A stretch of DNA of 64,000 nucleotides from Streptomyces sp. F001 (GTDB taxonomy: Bacteria > Actinomycetota > Actinomycetes > Streptomycetales > Streptomycetaceae): the NCBI RefSeq assembly GCF_004187715.1, contig NZ_QZWF01000008.1, positions 186,001-250,000 on the forward strand, in the 5' to 3' direction. Positions 51,718 through 60,321 of this stretch are shown piece after piece. The notes under the pieces were generated by a model. That model ran no database searches. It was not told where the DNA came from and saw only the letters and a list, made by a program, of their open reading frames with translations. The position numbers and the translations under genes are program-made. The stretch's first letter is position 1; each line of letters begins with the position of its first letter.

Positions 51718-52983
51718 ATGAAGATCTCTTTCCTGCTCCACAACGCCTACGGAATCGGAGGCACGATCACCACCACCTTCAACCTGGCCCACGCACTGGC
51801 CGAGCGGCACGAGGTGGAGATCGTCTCCGTGCTACGGCACCGGGAGCTCCCGAACTTCACCCTGGACCCGAGAGTGTCGCTCAGGCCGCTCGTGGACTTG
51901 CGGCAGGAGAAGAACCATCCGCTGCATCTGAGACCGGCGGGGGTGTTCCCCCGCGCCGAGTACCGTTACGGGCAGTACAGCGAGCTGACCGACCAGCGGA
52001 TCGCCGAGTGCCTCGCCACGATCGACGCCGACGTGGTGATCGGCACCCGGCCTGGGCTGAACGTCCATCTCGCCCTCCAGGCTCCGGAGCATGTCGTCCG
52101 CATCGGACAGGAGCACCTCACCCTGGACAACCATCCGCCCCGGCTGCGCACCACGCTGCGCCGGGCCTACCGCCGACTCGACGCACTGACCACGGTGACC
52201 GAGGCGGACGCCGCCGCCTACCGGCGCAAGATGTGGCTGCCCGGGGTCCGGGTGGAGGCCCTCCCGAACAGCGTGCCGGATCCCGTGCTGCCGGCCGTCG
52301 ACGGCTCGGCGAAGGTGGTCGTCGCGGCCGGCCGACTGGTCCCGGTGAAACGTTACGACCTGCTCATCGAGGCCTTCGCCATGGTTGCCGCCGAACACCC
52401 GGACTGGCAGCTGCGCATCTACGGCAAGGGTGAGGAGCACGATCGGCTGCGGCAGCTCGTCATGGACCTCCGCCTGTGGAACAACGTCTTCCTGATGGGT
52501 GCGGCGGCCCCCATGGAGGGAGAGTGGGTCAAGGGCTCGATCGGTGCGGCCGCCTCCAACTTCGAGCCGTTCGGCATGACGATCGTCGAGGCGATGCGCT
52601 GCGGACTGCCGGTGGTGAGCACCGACTGCCCCTACGGACCCGGTGAAATCATCGAGGACGGGGTCGACGGCCGACTGGTGCCGGTCGGGGACCGTGACGC
52701 GCTGGGCGCCGCCCTGCTGGAACTGGTCCGTGACGACGAGGGGCGACGCCGCATGGGCCGTGCGGCGCTGAGGAACGCGCGGCGGTTCGCTCCCGGCCCC
52801 GTGGTCGAGCAGGCCGAGCGGCTGTTCACGGAGACGGTCTCGGCGAGAAGGGCGGGACGACCCGTCGTACCGGAACGCGCCCGTATGCACCGCGCCCTGG
52901 TCAGCCAGGGTTTTGCCGCCCGCGACGCCGCGTTCGCCTCGGCGAGCAGTGCGCTGCGCATGGTTCGGAAGGGACAGCGATGA
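51718..52983 (+). CDS. GT4-family glycosyltransferase
   Basis: A 421-residue retaining glycosyltransferase with a GT-B fold. The N-terminus is MKISFLLHNAYGIGGTITTT; the nucleotide-sugar site is VVVAAGRLVPVKRYDLLIEA and the E-x7-E motif is NFEPFGMTIVEAM. The sequence resembles transferases of teichoic-acid or capsular glycan pathways. It is co-transcribed with the next gene (ATGA overlap). Acceptor unknown. Confidence 0.85.
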   Translation: MKISFLLHNAYGIGGTITTTFNLAHALAERHEVEIVSVLRHRELPNFTLDPRVSLRPLVDLRQEKNHPLHLRPAGVFPRAEYRYGQYSELTDQRIAECLATIDADVVIGTRPGLNVHLALQAPEHVVRIGQEHLTLDNHPPRLRTTLRRAYRRLDALTTVTEADAAAYRRKMWLPGVRVEALPNSVPDPVLPAVDGSAKVVVAAGRLVPVKRYDLLIEAFAMVAAEHPDWQLRIYGKGEEHDRLRQLVMDLRLWNNVFLMGAAAPMEGEWVKGSIGAAASNFEPFGMTIVEAMRCGLPVVSTDCPYGPGEIIEDGVDGRLVPVGDRDALGAALLELVRDDEGRRRMGRAALRNARRFAPGPVVEQAERLFTETVSARRAGRPVVPERARMHRALVSQGFAARDAAFASASSALRMVRKGQR

Positions 52984-53810
52984 GCACGGAGCAGACTGCG
53001 GAACAGAGTGTGGATCCACGCGTCGGCTGCGTGGTCGAGCCGGACGGCCGGATCACGTTCGATCTGCCGCCGCTGCCGGCCGATGGGCCGCAGGTGCTGC
53101 TCCGGCTGCGCCCGAAGAAGGGCCAGCCTGAGAAGACGCTGCACGCCCTGGACCTGGCACCCGCCAACGACGGTCGCCTGCGCGCCGTCCTGGGCCCGCA
53201 GCCCGTCCTCGAGGAGGGCCGGTGGGATGTGTACCTGCTCCCGGAACCGGGATCCGAGCGGCAGCGTCTGCGCCCGGGCCTGCGTGACCTGCGGGCCCTG
53301 GTCGACGGGCACCTCCGCGACCGGCAGTCACCGCTGGCCGTCCGGGTTCCCTACGTCACCAAGGACGGATACCTCGCAGTACGAGCCTGGCTGCGCCCCG
53401 CCCACGCGGAGGTCGGCGGCATCGACATCACGGACCGGTCGATGACGGTCGCCGCCCGCCTGCACGGCGCCTCGTTCCAGGAGGGAGCCGCCGTGCACCT
53501 GCGCCTGCGGGGCGGCAGCGGCACCGTGCGCCCCCTGGAGCCACGGCCCGCACCTGACGGCCGAAGCTTCTCCTTCACGGTCGACCACGGGGAGTTGACC
53601 GCCGGAACGGACGCCGGAAGCGGCGTCTGGGACGTCTTCGTGCGGCCTGCGGCGCAGGCGCCTCTCATCCGGGTCGCCCGTCTTCTCGACGACCTGGCAG
53701 ACCGCAAGGAGGTCTTCGTCCACCCGGCGGTCACGCTCGGCGGTGCCGTCCTGCGCCCCTACTACACCGTCGACAACGACCTCTCCGTGGAGGTGACGAA
53801 GGCCGGTTGA
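52980..53810 (+). CDS. Unrecognised beta-rich protein paired with the GT4 enzyme
   Basis: A 276-residue cytoplasmic protein. It contains two similar segments, each starting with a Gly-Arg-type strand (DGRITFDLPPLPADGPQVLL and DRSMTVAARLHGASFQEGAA) and repeated WDVY/WDVFVRP motifs, so it may have two beta-sandwich modules. It has no signal peptide. Similar proteins occur next to teichoic/wall glycosyltransferases, so it may help glycan assembly. It overlaps the GT4 gene by 4 bases. Confidence 0.6.
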   Translation: MSTEQTAEQSVDPRVGCVVEPDGRITFDLPPLPADGPQVLLRLRPKKGQPEKTLHALDLAPANDGRLRAVLGPQPVLEEGRWDVYLLPEPGSERQRLRPGLRDLRALVDGHLRDRQSPLAVRVPYVTKDGYLAVRAWLRPAHAEVGGIDITDRSMTVAARLHGASFQEGAAVHLRLRGGSGTVRPLEPRPAPDGRSFSFTVDHGELTAGTDAGSGVWDVFVRPAAQAPLIRVARLLDDLADRKEVFVHPAVTLGGAVLRPYYTVDNDLSVEVTKAG

Positions 53811-53837
53811 GGTGGGCGACGGCTGTCTCGCCACGGA

Positions 53838-54323
53838 TCACGCCTCCGGCTGCGCCCACCGGAACAGGGAGAGCCACCCGGGCACGTCCACCTCGGCGCG
53901 CACCGTCTTGCCCGGCGGCGGCTCCCGGTCCAGCACCTCCCAGCGGGCGGCCAGCGCGGCGACGAGTGCGAGGCCGCGCCCGGATTCCTCGAGCGGCTCC
54001 GGCGTCCGTACGGCACCCGGATCCGGCGGGCGTGGCGCCGTGCGGGTGTCGGTGACCTCGATGCGTACGCTTCCCGTGACCAGGGACAGCCGCAGTTCGA
54101 AGTCCCTTCCGGGAACGCGGCCGTGGATCACGGCGTTCGCGGTCAGTTCGGCGACGATCACGGCGATGGTGTCGGAGGCGTCACAGCCGTGCGGGATGCC
54201 CCAGGCGTGCAGCTGGTTCAGGGCCAGGTGCCGGGCGAGGCGGGCGCCGCGCGGGGTGGCGCTGAGGCGCTGGGTGAACGTACGTACGGTAACCGGCTGT
54301 TGGGGAGTGAGCGGTGCGGTCAT
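53838..54323 (-). CDS. GHKL ATPase-fold protein
   Basis: A 161-residue stand-alone HATPase: N box IVAELTANAVIHGRVPGRDF, G1 IEVTDTRTA, G2 EESGRGLALVAALAARWEV. It is divergent from an Scr1-type XRE regulator; this three-gene arrangement of HATPase, XRE and DUF397 recurs many times in Streptomyces. No sigma gene is adjacent. Function is in signalling, inferred. Confidence 0.88.
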   Translation of the reverse strand: MTAPLTPQQPVTVRTFTQRLSATPRGARLARHLALNQLHAWGIPHGCDASDTIAVIVAELTANAVIHGRVPGRDFELRLSLVTGSVRIEVTDTRTAPRPPDPGAVRTPEPLEESGRGLALVAALAARWEVLDREPPPGKTVRAEVDVPGWLSLFRWAQPEA

Positions 54324-54453
54324 GCGCCCAATCTGGCGGGTGTACAGGGCAGTTCACCAGGTCGGCGGCGCGTACGCTGCTCGAGCGTACGCAGTTACGG
54401 GGTGGACAGTACTCATCACTGGCCGTGACCATGGGTGCGGGAGGTGACCGTCA

Positions 54454-55287
54454 GTGGTCGATGTGCTGGGTACGAGTGGCGAGCCGGAGTCGTCGGACAG
54501 TCTGCGGACGTTCGGAGCGGTCGTCCAGGCCTTGCGGGAGCATGCCGGGTTGAGCCGGGAGGAGTTCGGGGACCGGGTGGGGCTCTCCAAACACACAGTG
54601 GCTTCAGTGGAGTTGGGGCGGCGGATGCCGGATCCGACGTTCGCGGAGCGATCGGAGGCGGTGCTCGGGAATACGGGGGCCTTGCGACGGGCGGCGCAGC
54701 ATCTGGCTCGGCAGCCGGGGCTGGCGGCGTGGTTTCGGCGGTGGGCGCGGTTGGAGGCGACCGCGATCACGCTGTACACGTACGAATGCCGGTTGATTCC
54801 AGGGCTGTTGCAGACGGAGGCGTACGCCCGTCAACTGTTCGACGACGAGTTGCCGCCGCTGGCGGACGAGCAGATCGAGGCCCAGTGGGAAGCGCGCGCC
54901 GAACGGCAGCGGCTCTTGCGGCAACGGCCGAACACCGAGTTCAGCTTCGTCCTCGAAGAGCACTTGTTCCTGCGGCACACGGGCGGTGTGGACGTCACAC
55001 GGGAGCTCATCGATCACGTGTTGGAGATCTCCGTGCTGCGGAACGTCGAGATCCAAATCATGCCGTTGGTGCGGGAGTCGCATGCCGGGCTGCACGGCCC
55101 CATGCAGTTGCTGGAGCCCCCCGAGAACAAGTGGTTCGCGTACATCGAGGGCCCGGAATGCGGCCAGTTCATCTCAGACCCAAAGGTGGTGGGCGTCCTC
55201 CAGAGGCGATATGCCAGGATGCGTGCGCAGGCTCTCTCCCTCGAAGACTCCGTGAGCCTGTTGCAGCGGATGCGAGGAGACCTATGA
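54454..55287 (+). CDS. Scr1-type XRE regulator (DUF5753)
   Basis: A 277-residue protein with an N-terminal XRE HTH (LREHAGLSREEFGDRVGLSK, then HTVASVELGRRMPDP). The rest is the DUF5753/Scr1 region: YTYECRLIPGLLQTEAYARQ, FVLEEHLFLRHTGG and NVEIQIMPLVRESHAGLHGP. These pair with a DUF397 protein that acts as a partner in development and antibiotic control. GTG 54454 is preceded by GGGAGG. It overlaps the DUF397 gene by 4 bases. Confidence 0.9.
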   Translation: MVDVLGTSGEPESSDSLRTFGAVVQALREHAGLSREEFGDRVGLSKHTVASVELGRRMPDPTFAERSEAVLGNTGALRRAAQHLARQPGLAAWFRRWARLEATAITLYTYECRLIPGLLQTEAYARQLFDDELPPLADEQIEAQWEARAERQRLLRQRPNTEFSFVLEEHLFLRHTGGVDVTRELIDHVLEISVLRNVEIQIMPLVRESHAGLHGPMQLLEPPENKWFAYIEGPECGQFISDPKVVGVLQRRYARMRAQALSLEDSVSLLQRMRGDL

Positions 55288-55472
55288 GCACCAACGAACT
55301 GACGTGGTTCAAGTCGAGTTACAGCAGCAGCGGTTCGGGCGACTGCGTCGAGGTCGCCCCCTCCCCCACCACCATTCACATCCGCGACTCCAAGAACAAA
55401 CAGGGCCTCCACCTCACCGTCACCCCTGACGCTTGGAGGGACTTCATCTCCCTGGCCTCACAGGCGCGTTGA
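55284..55472 (+). CDS. DUF397 protein
   Basis: A 62-residue partner of the upstream XRE regulator: LTWFKSSYSSSGSGDCVEVA, then IHIRDSKNK, and DAWRDFISLA, which is the full DUF397 domain. It is translationally coupled with the XRE gene (ATGA). Confidence 0.9.
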   Translation: MSTNELTWFKSSYSSSGSGDCVEVAPSPTTIHIRDSKNKQGLHLTVTPDAWRDFISLASQAR

Positions 55473-56516
55473 CGATCCATCGCTCCCCGGTGACCGCATC
55501 GATCTCGGCTCGGGAAGCCGAAGTGCTCGCGTTGCTCGGGGAGCACCTGAGCAACGCGGAGATCGCCGCGCGGTTGTTCATCTCCGTACGCACCGTCGAG
55601 TCGCACGCCTCCTCGCTGCTGCGCAAGCTTCAGGTGCCGGATCGACGGGCGCTGTCCCGGCGCGCTGCGGAAGCCGCTCCCGCTGAACAGTCGCGCTCGG
55701 CGGCCGCCCTTCCGGCACCGCTGACGGCGTTCGTCGGCCGGGTGCGCGAGCGCGGCGAGCTGGCCGAGGCGGTGAAGGCGCACCGGCAGGTGACCGCGGT
55801 CGGTCCGGGCGGGGTGGGAAAGACGCGGCTGGCGCTGGCGGTGGCGGCGGAGGTGGCCGGCGACTTCGCCGACGGGGGTGTGGTTCGTCGACCTGGTCCC
55901 GGTCACCGATCCGGGGCGGGTGGGCGCTGCGGTCGCGGCGGCCGTGGGTGTGGGCGAGCAACCCGGGCGCGACACCGACGACGCGGTGCTGGCCGCGCTG
56001 GCGGATCACCGAGCGCTGCTGGTTCTGGCCGCATTCACCGTCGATGTCGCCGACGGCTCCCTCGAGGTGTACGCGCAGCGGGTACGTCGTGTCCTTTCGG
56101 CCGCGCTCCATCTGGCCTGCACGGCGGAGCTCGACGACGAGGACCTGCCGGCGGACGAATTCCCGGACTGGTTCACGGCGATCTCCACCCGGGAAGGCGA
56201 GGTACATGAGACTTTCGCCCGGGACGGCCGCACCGCGTATATGAACCGAAGCGGCGGAGATCCCTGGTCCTTGCAGAACTGGATCTACCGGTTCGACCCT
56301 GCCGAGGATTCCCGAGGCTGGGAATTCTGGGACGTGGTTCCGGTGGGCCCGTCGCGAGTGCGGGTGTGGGTCGACAGCTGGGAGGAATCCTTCTTCGGGT
56401 CCGTCGACCTGCTGTGGCTGCTGTACACGGCCGGTGCCTCACACGTCGAGGGGCCGGAGGTCCGTGAGGCGAGTGCGTGGGCGTCCGAGATCTTGCGTCC
56501 GGTGGGAGCGTCGTAA
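55469..56516 (+). pseudogene. LuxR-type ATPase regulator remnant, frameshifted and fused to a duplicated segment
   Basis: It starts (TTG 55469) with a LuxR HTH (ISAREAEVLALLGEHLSNAE) followed by an NB-ARC ATPase: Walker A is GPGGVGKTR. One extra G in the run near 55873-55877 shifts the frame: the normal reading (DGVWFVDLVPVTDP) continues in the other frame. That frame runs to DHRALLVL, where a family member would have DNCEQV, but it instead reads AAFTVDVADG, the sequence of the gene at 59.1 kb, which then continues to the end. So a LuxR gene was broken twice. Confidence 0.75.
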
Positions 56517-56594
56517 CTCCCATCATCGCAAGTCAGCGGGCACCTCTTCTTACTTCCTCATCCCCAGGCCGACCTCTTCCCGGTGGATTCAGTC

Positions 56595-56915
56595 TTAGCG
56601 CCTCCCAAGGCCGTTAGTGCCTCCCGGGACAGCGCAAGGATCGGCCGGGAACCCAGGCTTGCAGGGGCTGCCGACGTTGTTACCGCCGCCGCGCCCACCA
56701 TTCTGATTGATCTCGCCGCACACCGGCGTAGGCGTAGAGGGCTGCCCAGACCCGCCGAGACATTGAGCCTCGGGATCCCAAACGTCTGTCGTCACCGTGG
56801 TGCTCTGCGGCATCGGTGCCGCGAATGCGGTGGCCGGCAGGAGGCCGGTGCCAGCGGACACCGCCGTCGCGGCTGCGGCCAGCAACAGACAGCGCTTCCA
56901 GAAACGTTTGATCAT
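56595..56915 (-). CDS. Small secreted Cys-containing protein
   Basis: A 106-residue preprotein: signal peptide MIKRFWKRCLLLAAAATAVS, cleavage near AFA, then a mature part with four Cys, in CLGGSG, PVCGE, SPCKPG and DPCAVP, suitable for two disulphides, and a Gly/Asn-rich stretch. GGAGGG precedes ATG 56915. No family known. It is divergent from another small secreted protein, and they share a 28-bp upstream element. Confidence 0.65.
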   Translation of the reverse strand: MIKRFWKRCLLLAAAATAVSAGTGLLPATAFAAPMPQSTTVTTDVWDPEAQCLGGSGQPSTPTPVCGEINQNGGRGGGNNVGSPCKPGFPADPCAVPGGTNGLGRR

Positions 56916-57000
56916 GATGCCCTCCGTCATGGCGTGCAAGATCCTGGATTTCCGGCCAGGCCGGGTTATGCATCAAGGGGCTCAGACCAGGGATTCCGTG

Positions 57001-57163
57001 TCATGACACTGAAAAACGTGACTTGACGCGAGAGCACTGCCGACGGTAAAAGCCCACGCCTCCAGTCGAAGGACAACCTTCCACTCCACCTGCGCCGGGC
57101 CATCACCTGCGTCACATGTCGGACATATCCACCCTCGTCAAGTCACGTTTTCCTGTGACATGA
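57001..57163. promoter_or_regulatory. Shared 28-bp element upstream of two divergent secreted-protein genes
   Basis: Positions 57001-57028 and 57136-57163 are inverted copies (25 of 28 identical), beginning TCATGACACTGAAAAACGTG. Each copy has the same orientation relative to its own gene, so it looks like a common promoter or activator site rather than a hairpin. The 56940-57310 gap holds nothing else I can support. A short mobile element with such ends is the alternative. Confidence 0.6.
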
Positions 57164-57310
57164 CCGGAGCCGCCTGCTCAGGCCTACTGGGGAGACACCC
57201 CGCCCTGTCACGGGGCACACCGTAAGACCAGGCCTTCTGCCCTCATCTTTGAATCCGCTAAATCCGCAGGGCGAAGCGCCACCCCGTCTGCACCGCGAAG
57301 GAACACGCTC

Positions 57311-57619
57311 ATGACTCACAGTGTCGGCAACCCGACAGACATCCAGCGCCGGCGCGGCTGGAGTTTCGGCATCGGGATGGGCCTGGCCTCGGCCGCCATG
57401 GCTTCCGGTGTCATGCTCGCGGTCCCTGCTTCCGCCGCCGTCTTCATTCCCTCCTCGGTGATCACTGTGCCCACCGATGACGGCGTCGACATCGACGTCG
57501 ACGATCTTCGTCCGTACCCATTCCCCAAGGATCCGAACGACGATCCTCTTCCGCCCAAACCCCCCAAGAATCCGTGCGAGAAGAAGCCTTGGCTCCCTGA
57601 CTGCGGGCCTTTCCGGTAA
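57311..57619 (+). CDS. Small secreted Pro/Asp-rich protein
   Basis: A 102-residue preprotein: signal peptide with basic start (DIQRRRGWSFGIGMGLASAA) and cleavage near ASA, then SSVITVPTDDGVDIDVDDLR and a Pro/Lys-rich end with two Cys (NPCEKKPWLPDCGPF). I do not know a family. It is divergent from the other secreted protein, with the shared 28-bp element upstream, so both are probably co-regulated. Confidence 0.65.
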   Translation: MTHSVGNPTDIQRRRGWSFGIGMGLASAAMASGVMLAVPASAAVFIPSSVITVPTDDGVDIDVDDLRPYPFPKDPNDDPLPPKPPKNPCEKKPWLPDCGPFR

Positions 57620-57689
57620 CCCTGCGAATATTCGGTACATCGGAAGCATCACCGCAATTCAGGCCGCCCTTTATGGCCTGTGACGACAA

Positions 57690-57850
57690 AGAGCCCGCCC
57701 ATCCGGGGCCGCGTTGGGCACCCCCGCCACGAGCCCGACTCGCTCTTCGCAGACCGCGGCTGCGACCACGAGGTCTACCGCCGACGCGGCCCCGAACGCG
57801 ACATCGTGCCGGCCATGGCCGGCGCGGCACCTCGTACGGCAGCCACCTGT
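57690..57850 (+). pseudogene. IS5-type transposase fragment
   Basis: In one frame the DNA reads PPIRGRVGHPRHEPDSLFAD, then RGCDHEVYRRRG, which resembles the second-Asp region of IS5 transposases; the next bit (RRGTSYGS) is in another frame. It is a decayed remnant without ends. The 57620-57928 gap contains nothing else I can name. Confidence 0.5.
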
Positions 57851-57928
57851 CCGCCTGCCTCGAGGGCGGCGCCGGCAACGACACCTGCATCGTCGACTCC
57901 GACCATCTGATCGGCTGCAGGCCACACG

Positions 57929-58774
57929 TCATTCGGCCCTGTGGGCAGTGCAGGCACGGTACAGGTATCCGTGCTCGTCAGCCCGCCGCAGGTCCCGGTC
58001 GCGGAGCAGCACAGACAGCTTGTGGCCCCAGTGCCTGCACGTGGCGTCGAAGTCTGCGGCCCGATACTCGACGGCGAGGACGTGGGAGCCGTAAGCCTCC
58101 TCGTACACCCCGCACTCGTCGTGGCGACCGCACTCCTCGGCCACGGCGAAGTCGAACCCGATGCGCTTGTCCTGCGAGGCCAGCTCGGCGGTGTTCTTCT
58201 GGGCGACGGCCAGCCCGCTCGCATGCGCCCGGTCGGCCAGCAGCTCGGCGAAGGCCGCCGCGTCCCGCCGGTCCAGCAGGCCCTCTGACCGGGTGTACGA
58301 GTCCAGGTTGTCCGGCTCGACCGCCTGGAAGCCGTCGACGGCGCAGCTGTCGATCCACTCGCCGACGATGGCCGCGAGCCGTGACCGTTGGGCGGACGTG
58401 GAGATGTCGAGCAGCGCCTCGCCCCAGTCCTGGTCGACGATCTCCGCACCCTCTCGGTCGTGCAGCAGCAGATCGTCGTGCCGCTTGCGCCACCACGACA
58501 GCTCCTGAGGCTGGGCCTGGAAGGCGTTCACGTAGCAGACCGAGTACACCCCCTTGGCCGGGCGCGCTTCGCGATCCCGCACGACGGTGCGGGTACCCGC
58601 CGGCGGTTCGTAGGCGCCGCCCAGCTGGTAGTCGAACGCGCCGTGTGCAGGCGGCGGTTCGATGTACTCGTTCGAGGCGCTCGGTCCCTGGCAGGACAGT
58701 GATGCGGCGGTGAGGACGCACCCCGCTGCCCCTGCGCGGAACCACCGTGTTCTGCCGTTCAGCCTGTGCCCCAT
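57929..58774 (-). CDS. GH114-type endo-alpha-1,4-polygalactosaminidase lipoprotein
   Basis: A 281-residue exported protein. The lipobox LTAASLSC marks it as a lipoprotein; the TIM-barrel has VYSVCYVNAFQAQPQ, IVDQDWGEALLDIS and the catalytic region VDGFQAVEPDNLDSYTRSEG. GH114 enzymes cut galactosaminogalactan of fungi or similar polymers. The start overlaps the start of the divergent gene by 2 bases, which is odd; one of the two starts may be wrong. Confidence 0.8.
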   Translation of the reverse strand: MGHRLNGRTRWFRAGAAGCVLTAASLSCQGPSASNEYIEPPPAHGAFDYQLGGAYEPPAGTRTVVRDREARPAKGVYSVCYVNAFQAQPQELSWWRKRHDDLLLHDREGAEIVDQDWGEALLDISTSAQRSRLAAIVGEWIDSCAVDGFQAVEPDNLDSYTRSEGLLDRRDAAAFAELLADRAHASGLAVAQKNTAELASQDKRIGFDFAVAEECGRHDECGVYEEAYGSHVLAVEYRAADFDATCRHWGHKLSVLLRDRDLRRADEHGYLYRACTAHRAE

Positions 58775-59144
58775 GAGCTCAGTCGATCATGCGCAGTCCG
58801 CTGTCGTCGAACACCGCGACGACGACCGGCTTCCTCAGGGGGTCATCTCGGCGGACGAGAAGTGGATGGCGTTCGGCCTCGGACTGGTGGCCGGGCAGCT
58901 CGACGCCCTCAGAGGCGGAGCCGGCGCCGTGCTGCTACGAGTGGACGACTGGGACGTACCGATGCTGACGGACTACCAGGAGGAAGTCGCCGCCGCAGCC
59001 GTCATCGAGTGCCTGCGGGAGAACTACGGCATCAGCGGTGTCGACATCGGTCTCACATTCGACCGAGAGCGGAATCGCTACCAGTTCACCTGGGACGGAG
59101 CGCAAGCCGAACCCGGCCAGGTGAAGGACAGGCCCGGCGAATGA
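58773..59144 (+). CDS. Unrecognised small protein upstream of the duplicated gene
   Basis: A 123-residue acidic protein: VISADEKWMAFGLGLVAGQL, then LTDYQEEVAAAAVIECLREN. No known motif. It is translationally coupled with the next gene (ATGA). An immunity-like role is possible because the next gene looks like part of a two-gene module, but nothing proves it. The start overlaps that of the GH114 gene. Confidence 0.5.
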   Translation: MSSVDHAQSAVVEHRDDDRLPQGVISADEKWMAFGLGLVAGQLDALRGGAGAVLLRVDDWDVPMLTDYQEEVAAAAVIECLRENYGISGVDIGLTFDRERNRYQFTWDGAQAEPGQVKDRPGE

Positions 59145-59701
59145 TCCACAGCAAGGAGAGCGTCGCCGCCGAACTGGATCGCGTACGGCAGCGCCCTCCG
59201 GCCGATTCGGCTCCACCGGTACTGGCCGCCTTCACCGTCAAGGTCGCCGACGGCGAGTCCGAGGCGTACGCACAGCGGGTCCGTCACGTCCTTTCGGCCG
59301 TGCTGCACCTGGCCCGCACGGCGGAGTTCGACGACGAGGACCTGCCGGCGGACGAATTCCCGGACTGGTTCACGGCGATCTCCACCCGGGACGGCGAGGC
59401 CCGTCAGGAATTCTCCCGGGACGGCCGTACCGCGTACCTCGACCGGAGTGGCGGAAATCCCTGGTCCTTGCAGAACTGGATCTACCGGTTCGACCCGGAC
59501 GACGATTCTCGCGGCTGGGAGTTCTGGGACATCGTCCCGGTGGGCCCGTCGCGGGTGCACATCTGGGTCGACAGCTGGGGCGAGTCTTTCTTCGGATCCC
59601 TCGAACTGCTGTGGCTGCTGTACACAGCAGGTGCCGCACACGTCGAGGGGCCGGAGGTCCGCAAGGCGAGCGTGTGGGCGTCCGAGGTGCACGGCCGGTG
59701 A
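59141..59701 (+). CDS. Unrecognised protein, source of the duplicated segment at 56 kb
   Basis: A 186-residue protein: LAAFTVKVADGESEAYAQRV, then DEDLPADEFPDWFTAISTRD and SLQNWIYRFDPDDDSRGWEF. About residues 27-182 are nearly identical in sequence to the 3' half of the LuxR remnant at 56.0-56.5 kb. I do not recognise a family. It overlaps its upstream neighbour by ATGA, so the two form a pair. Confidence 0.6.
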   Translation: MIHSKESVAAELDRVRQRPPADSAPPVLAAFTVKVADGESEAYAQRVRHVLSAVLHLARTAEFDDEDLPADEFPDWFTAISTRDGEARQEFSRDGRTAYLDRSGGNPWSLQNWIYRFDPDDDSRGWEFWDIVPVGPSRVHIWVDSWGESFFGSLELLWLLYTAGAAHVEGPEVRKASVWASEVHGR

Positions 59702-59707
59702 CGGAGG

Positions 59708-59744
59708 GGAGCCGCCGGAGGGTGAGATCTCCTCCGGCGGCTCC
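59708..59744. terminator. Terminator after the coupled pair
   Basis: GGAGCCGCCGGAGG and CCTCCGGCGGCTCC form a 14-bp perfect stem with a 9-base loop. Confidence 0.75.
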
Positions 59745-60321
59745 GCCGACGATGTCCGTTCCGGCTCAGCCGAGCCGGATCACGTTCCAGGACAGCGGTC
59801 AGCCGGCCGTCCTGGAGGGCTGTGCCCTCGACCGGGTGCGGGGTGACCCGCTCGGGGTCGTCGAGCGTATTGCTCAACTGCCTGCCGACGGATGGCGGAT
59901 GGATGGCGCCGCCCGACCGGCCAGGCGGCTGCGCGGCCCCAGGAGGCCGCGTCCACTGACGCGGTGTACGGCGGTCGCCCACCGGTAGGGGAATCCGCAG
60001 GTGCACCACATCTGGCGGATGTGTTGCATTCTCAGCCGCTACACCACTCCTGTGGACACGGCAGGGCGCCGTCAGCACGGCCCGGGCACCGCTGAGTCTG
60101 CTCGGCGGCCTTGCGCCGGTGGGCGCATTCATCGACGCGGGCCGCGGGAGGCGGGATGGAAGGGGCGAGGCCAGAACCACCGAGCTCACACCGCGTTCGT
60201 CGCGGCTGATCCGTTCAAGCGGGCCTGTCGCAGCGGGAAAGAGGCGGCACGTCGATCTCGGCGAGACTGCTCGACGCCTGCGCTACCGCGCACCTCGGGC
60301 GGCCGTGTCGCGGGGAGACGG
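59745..60321. other. Gene-free stretch
   Basis: Between a terminator and the stop of the sigma gene I see no convincing frame. A frame from ATG 59752 begins SVPAQPSRITFQDSGQPAVL but becomes Arg/Pro-rich within 70 codons and looks like decayed sequence. No repeat was noted. Confidence 0.5.

Noticed and set aside
59745..60321. Frame starting at 59752 as a gene
   Set aside because: Only about 40 residues look protein-like; the rest is Arg/Pro-rich and there is no ribosome site.
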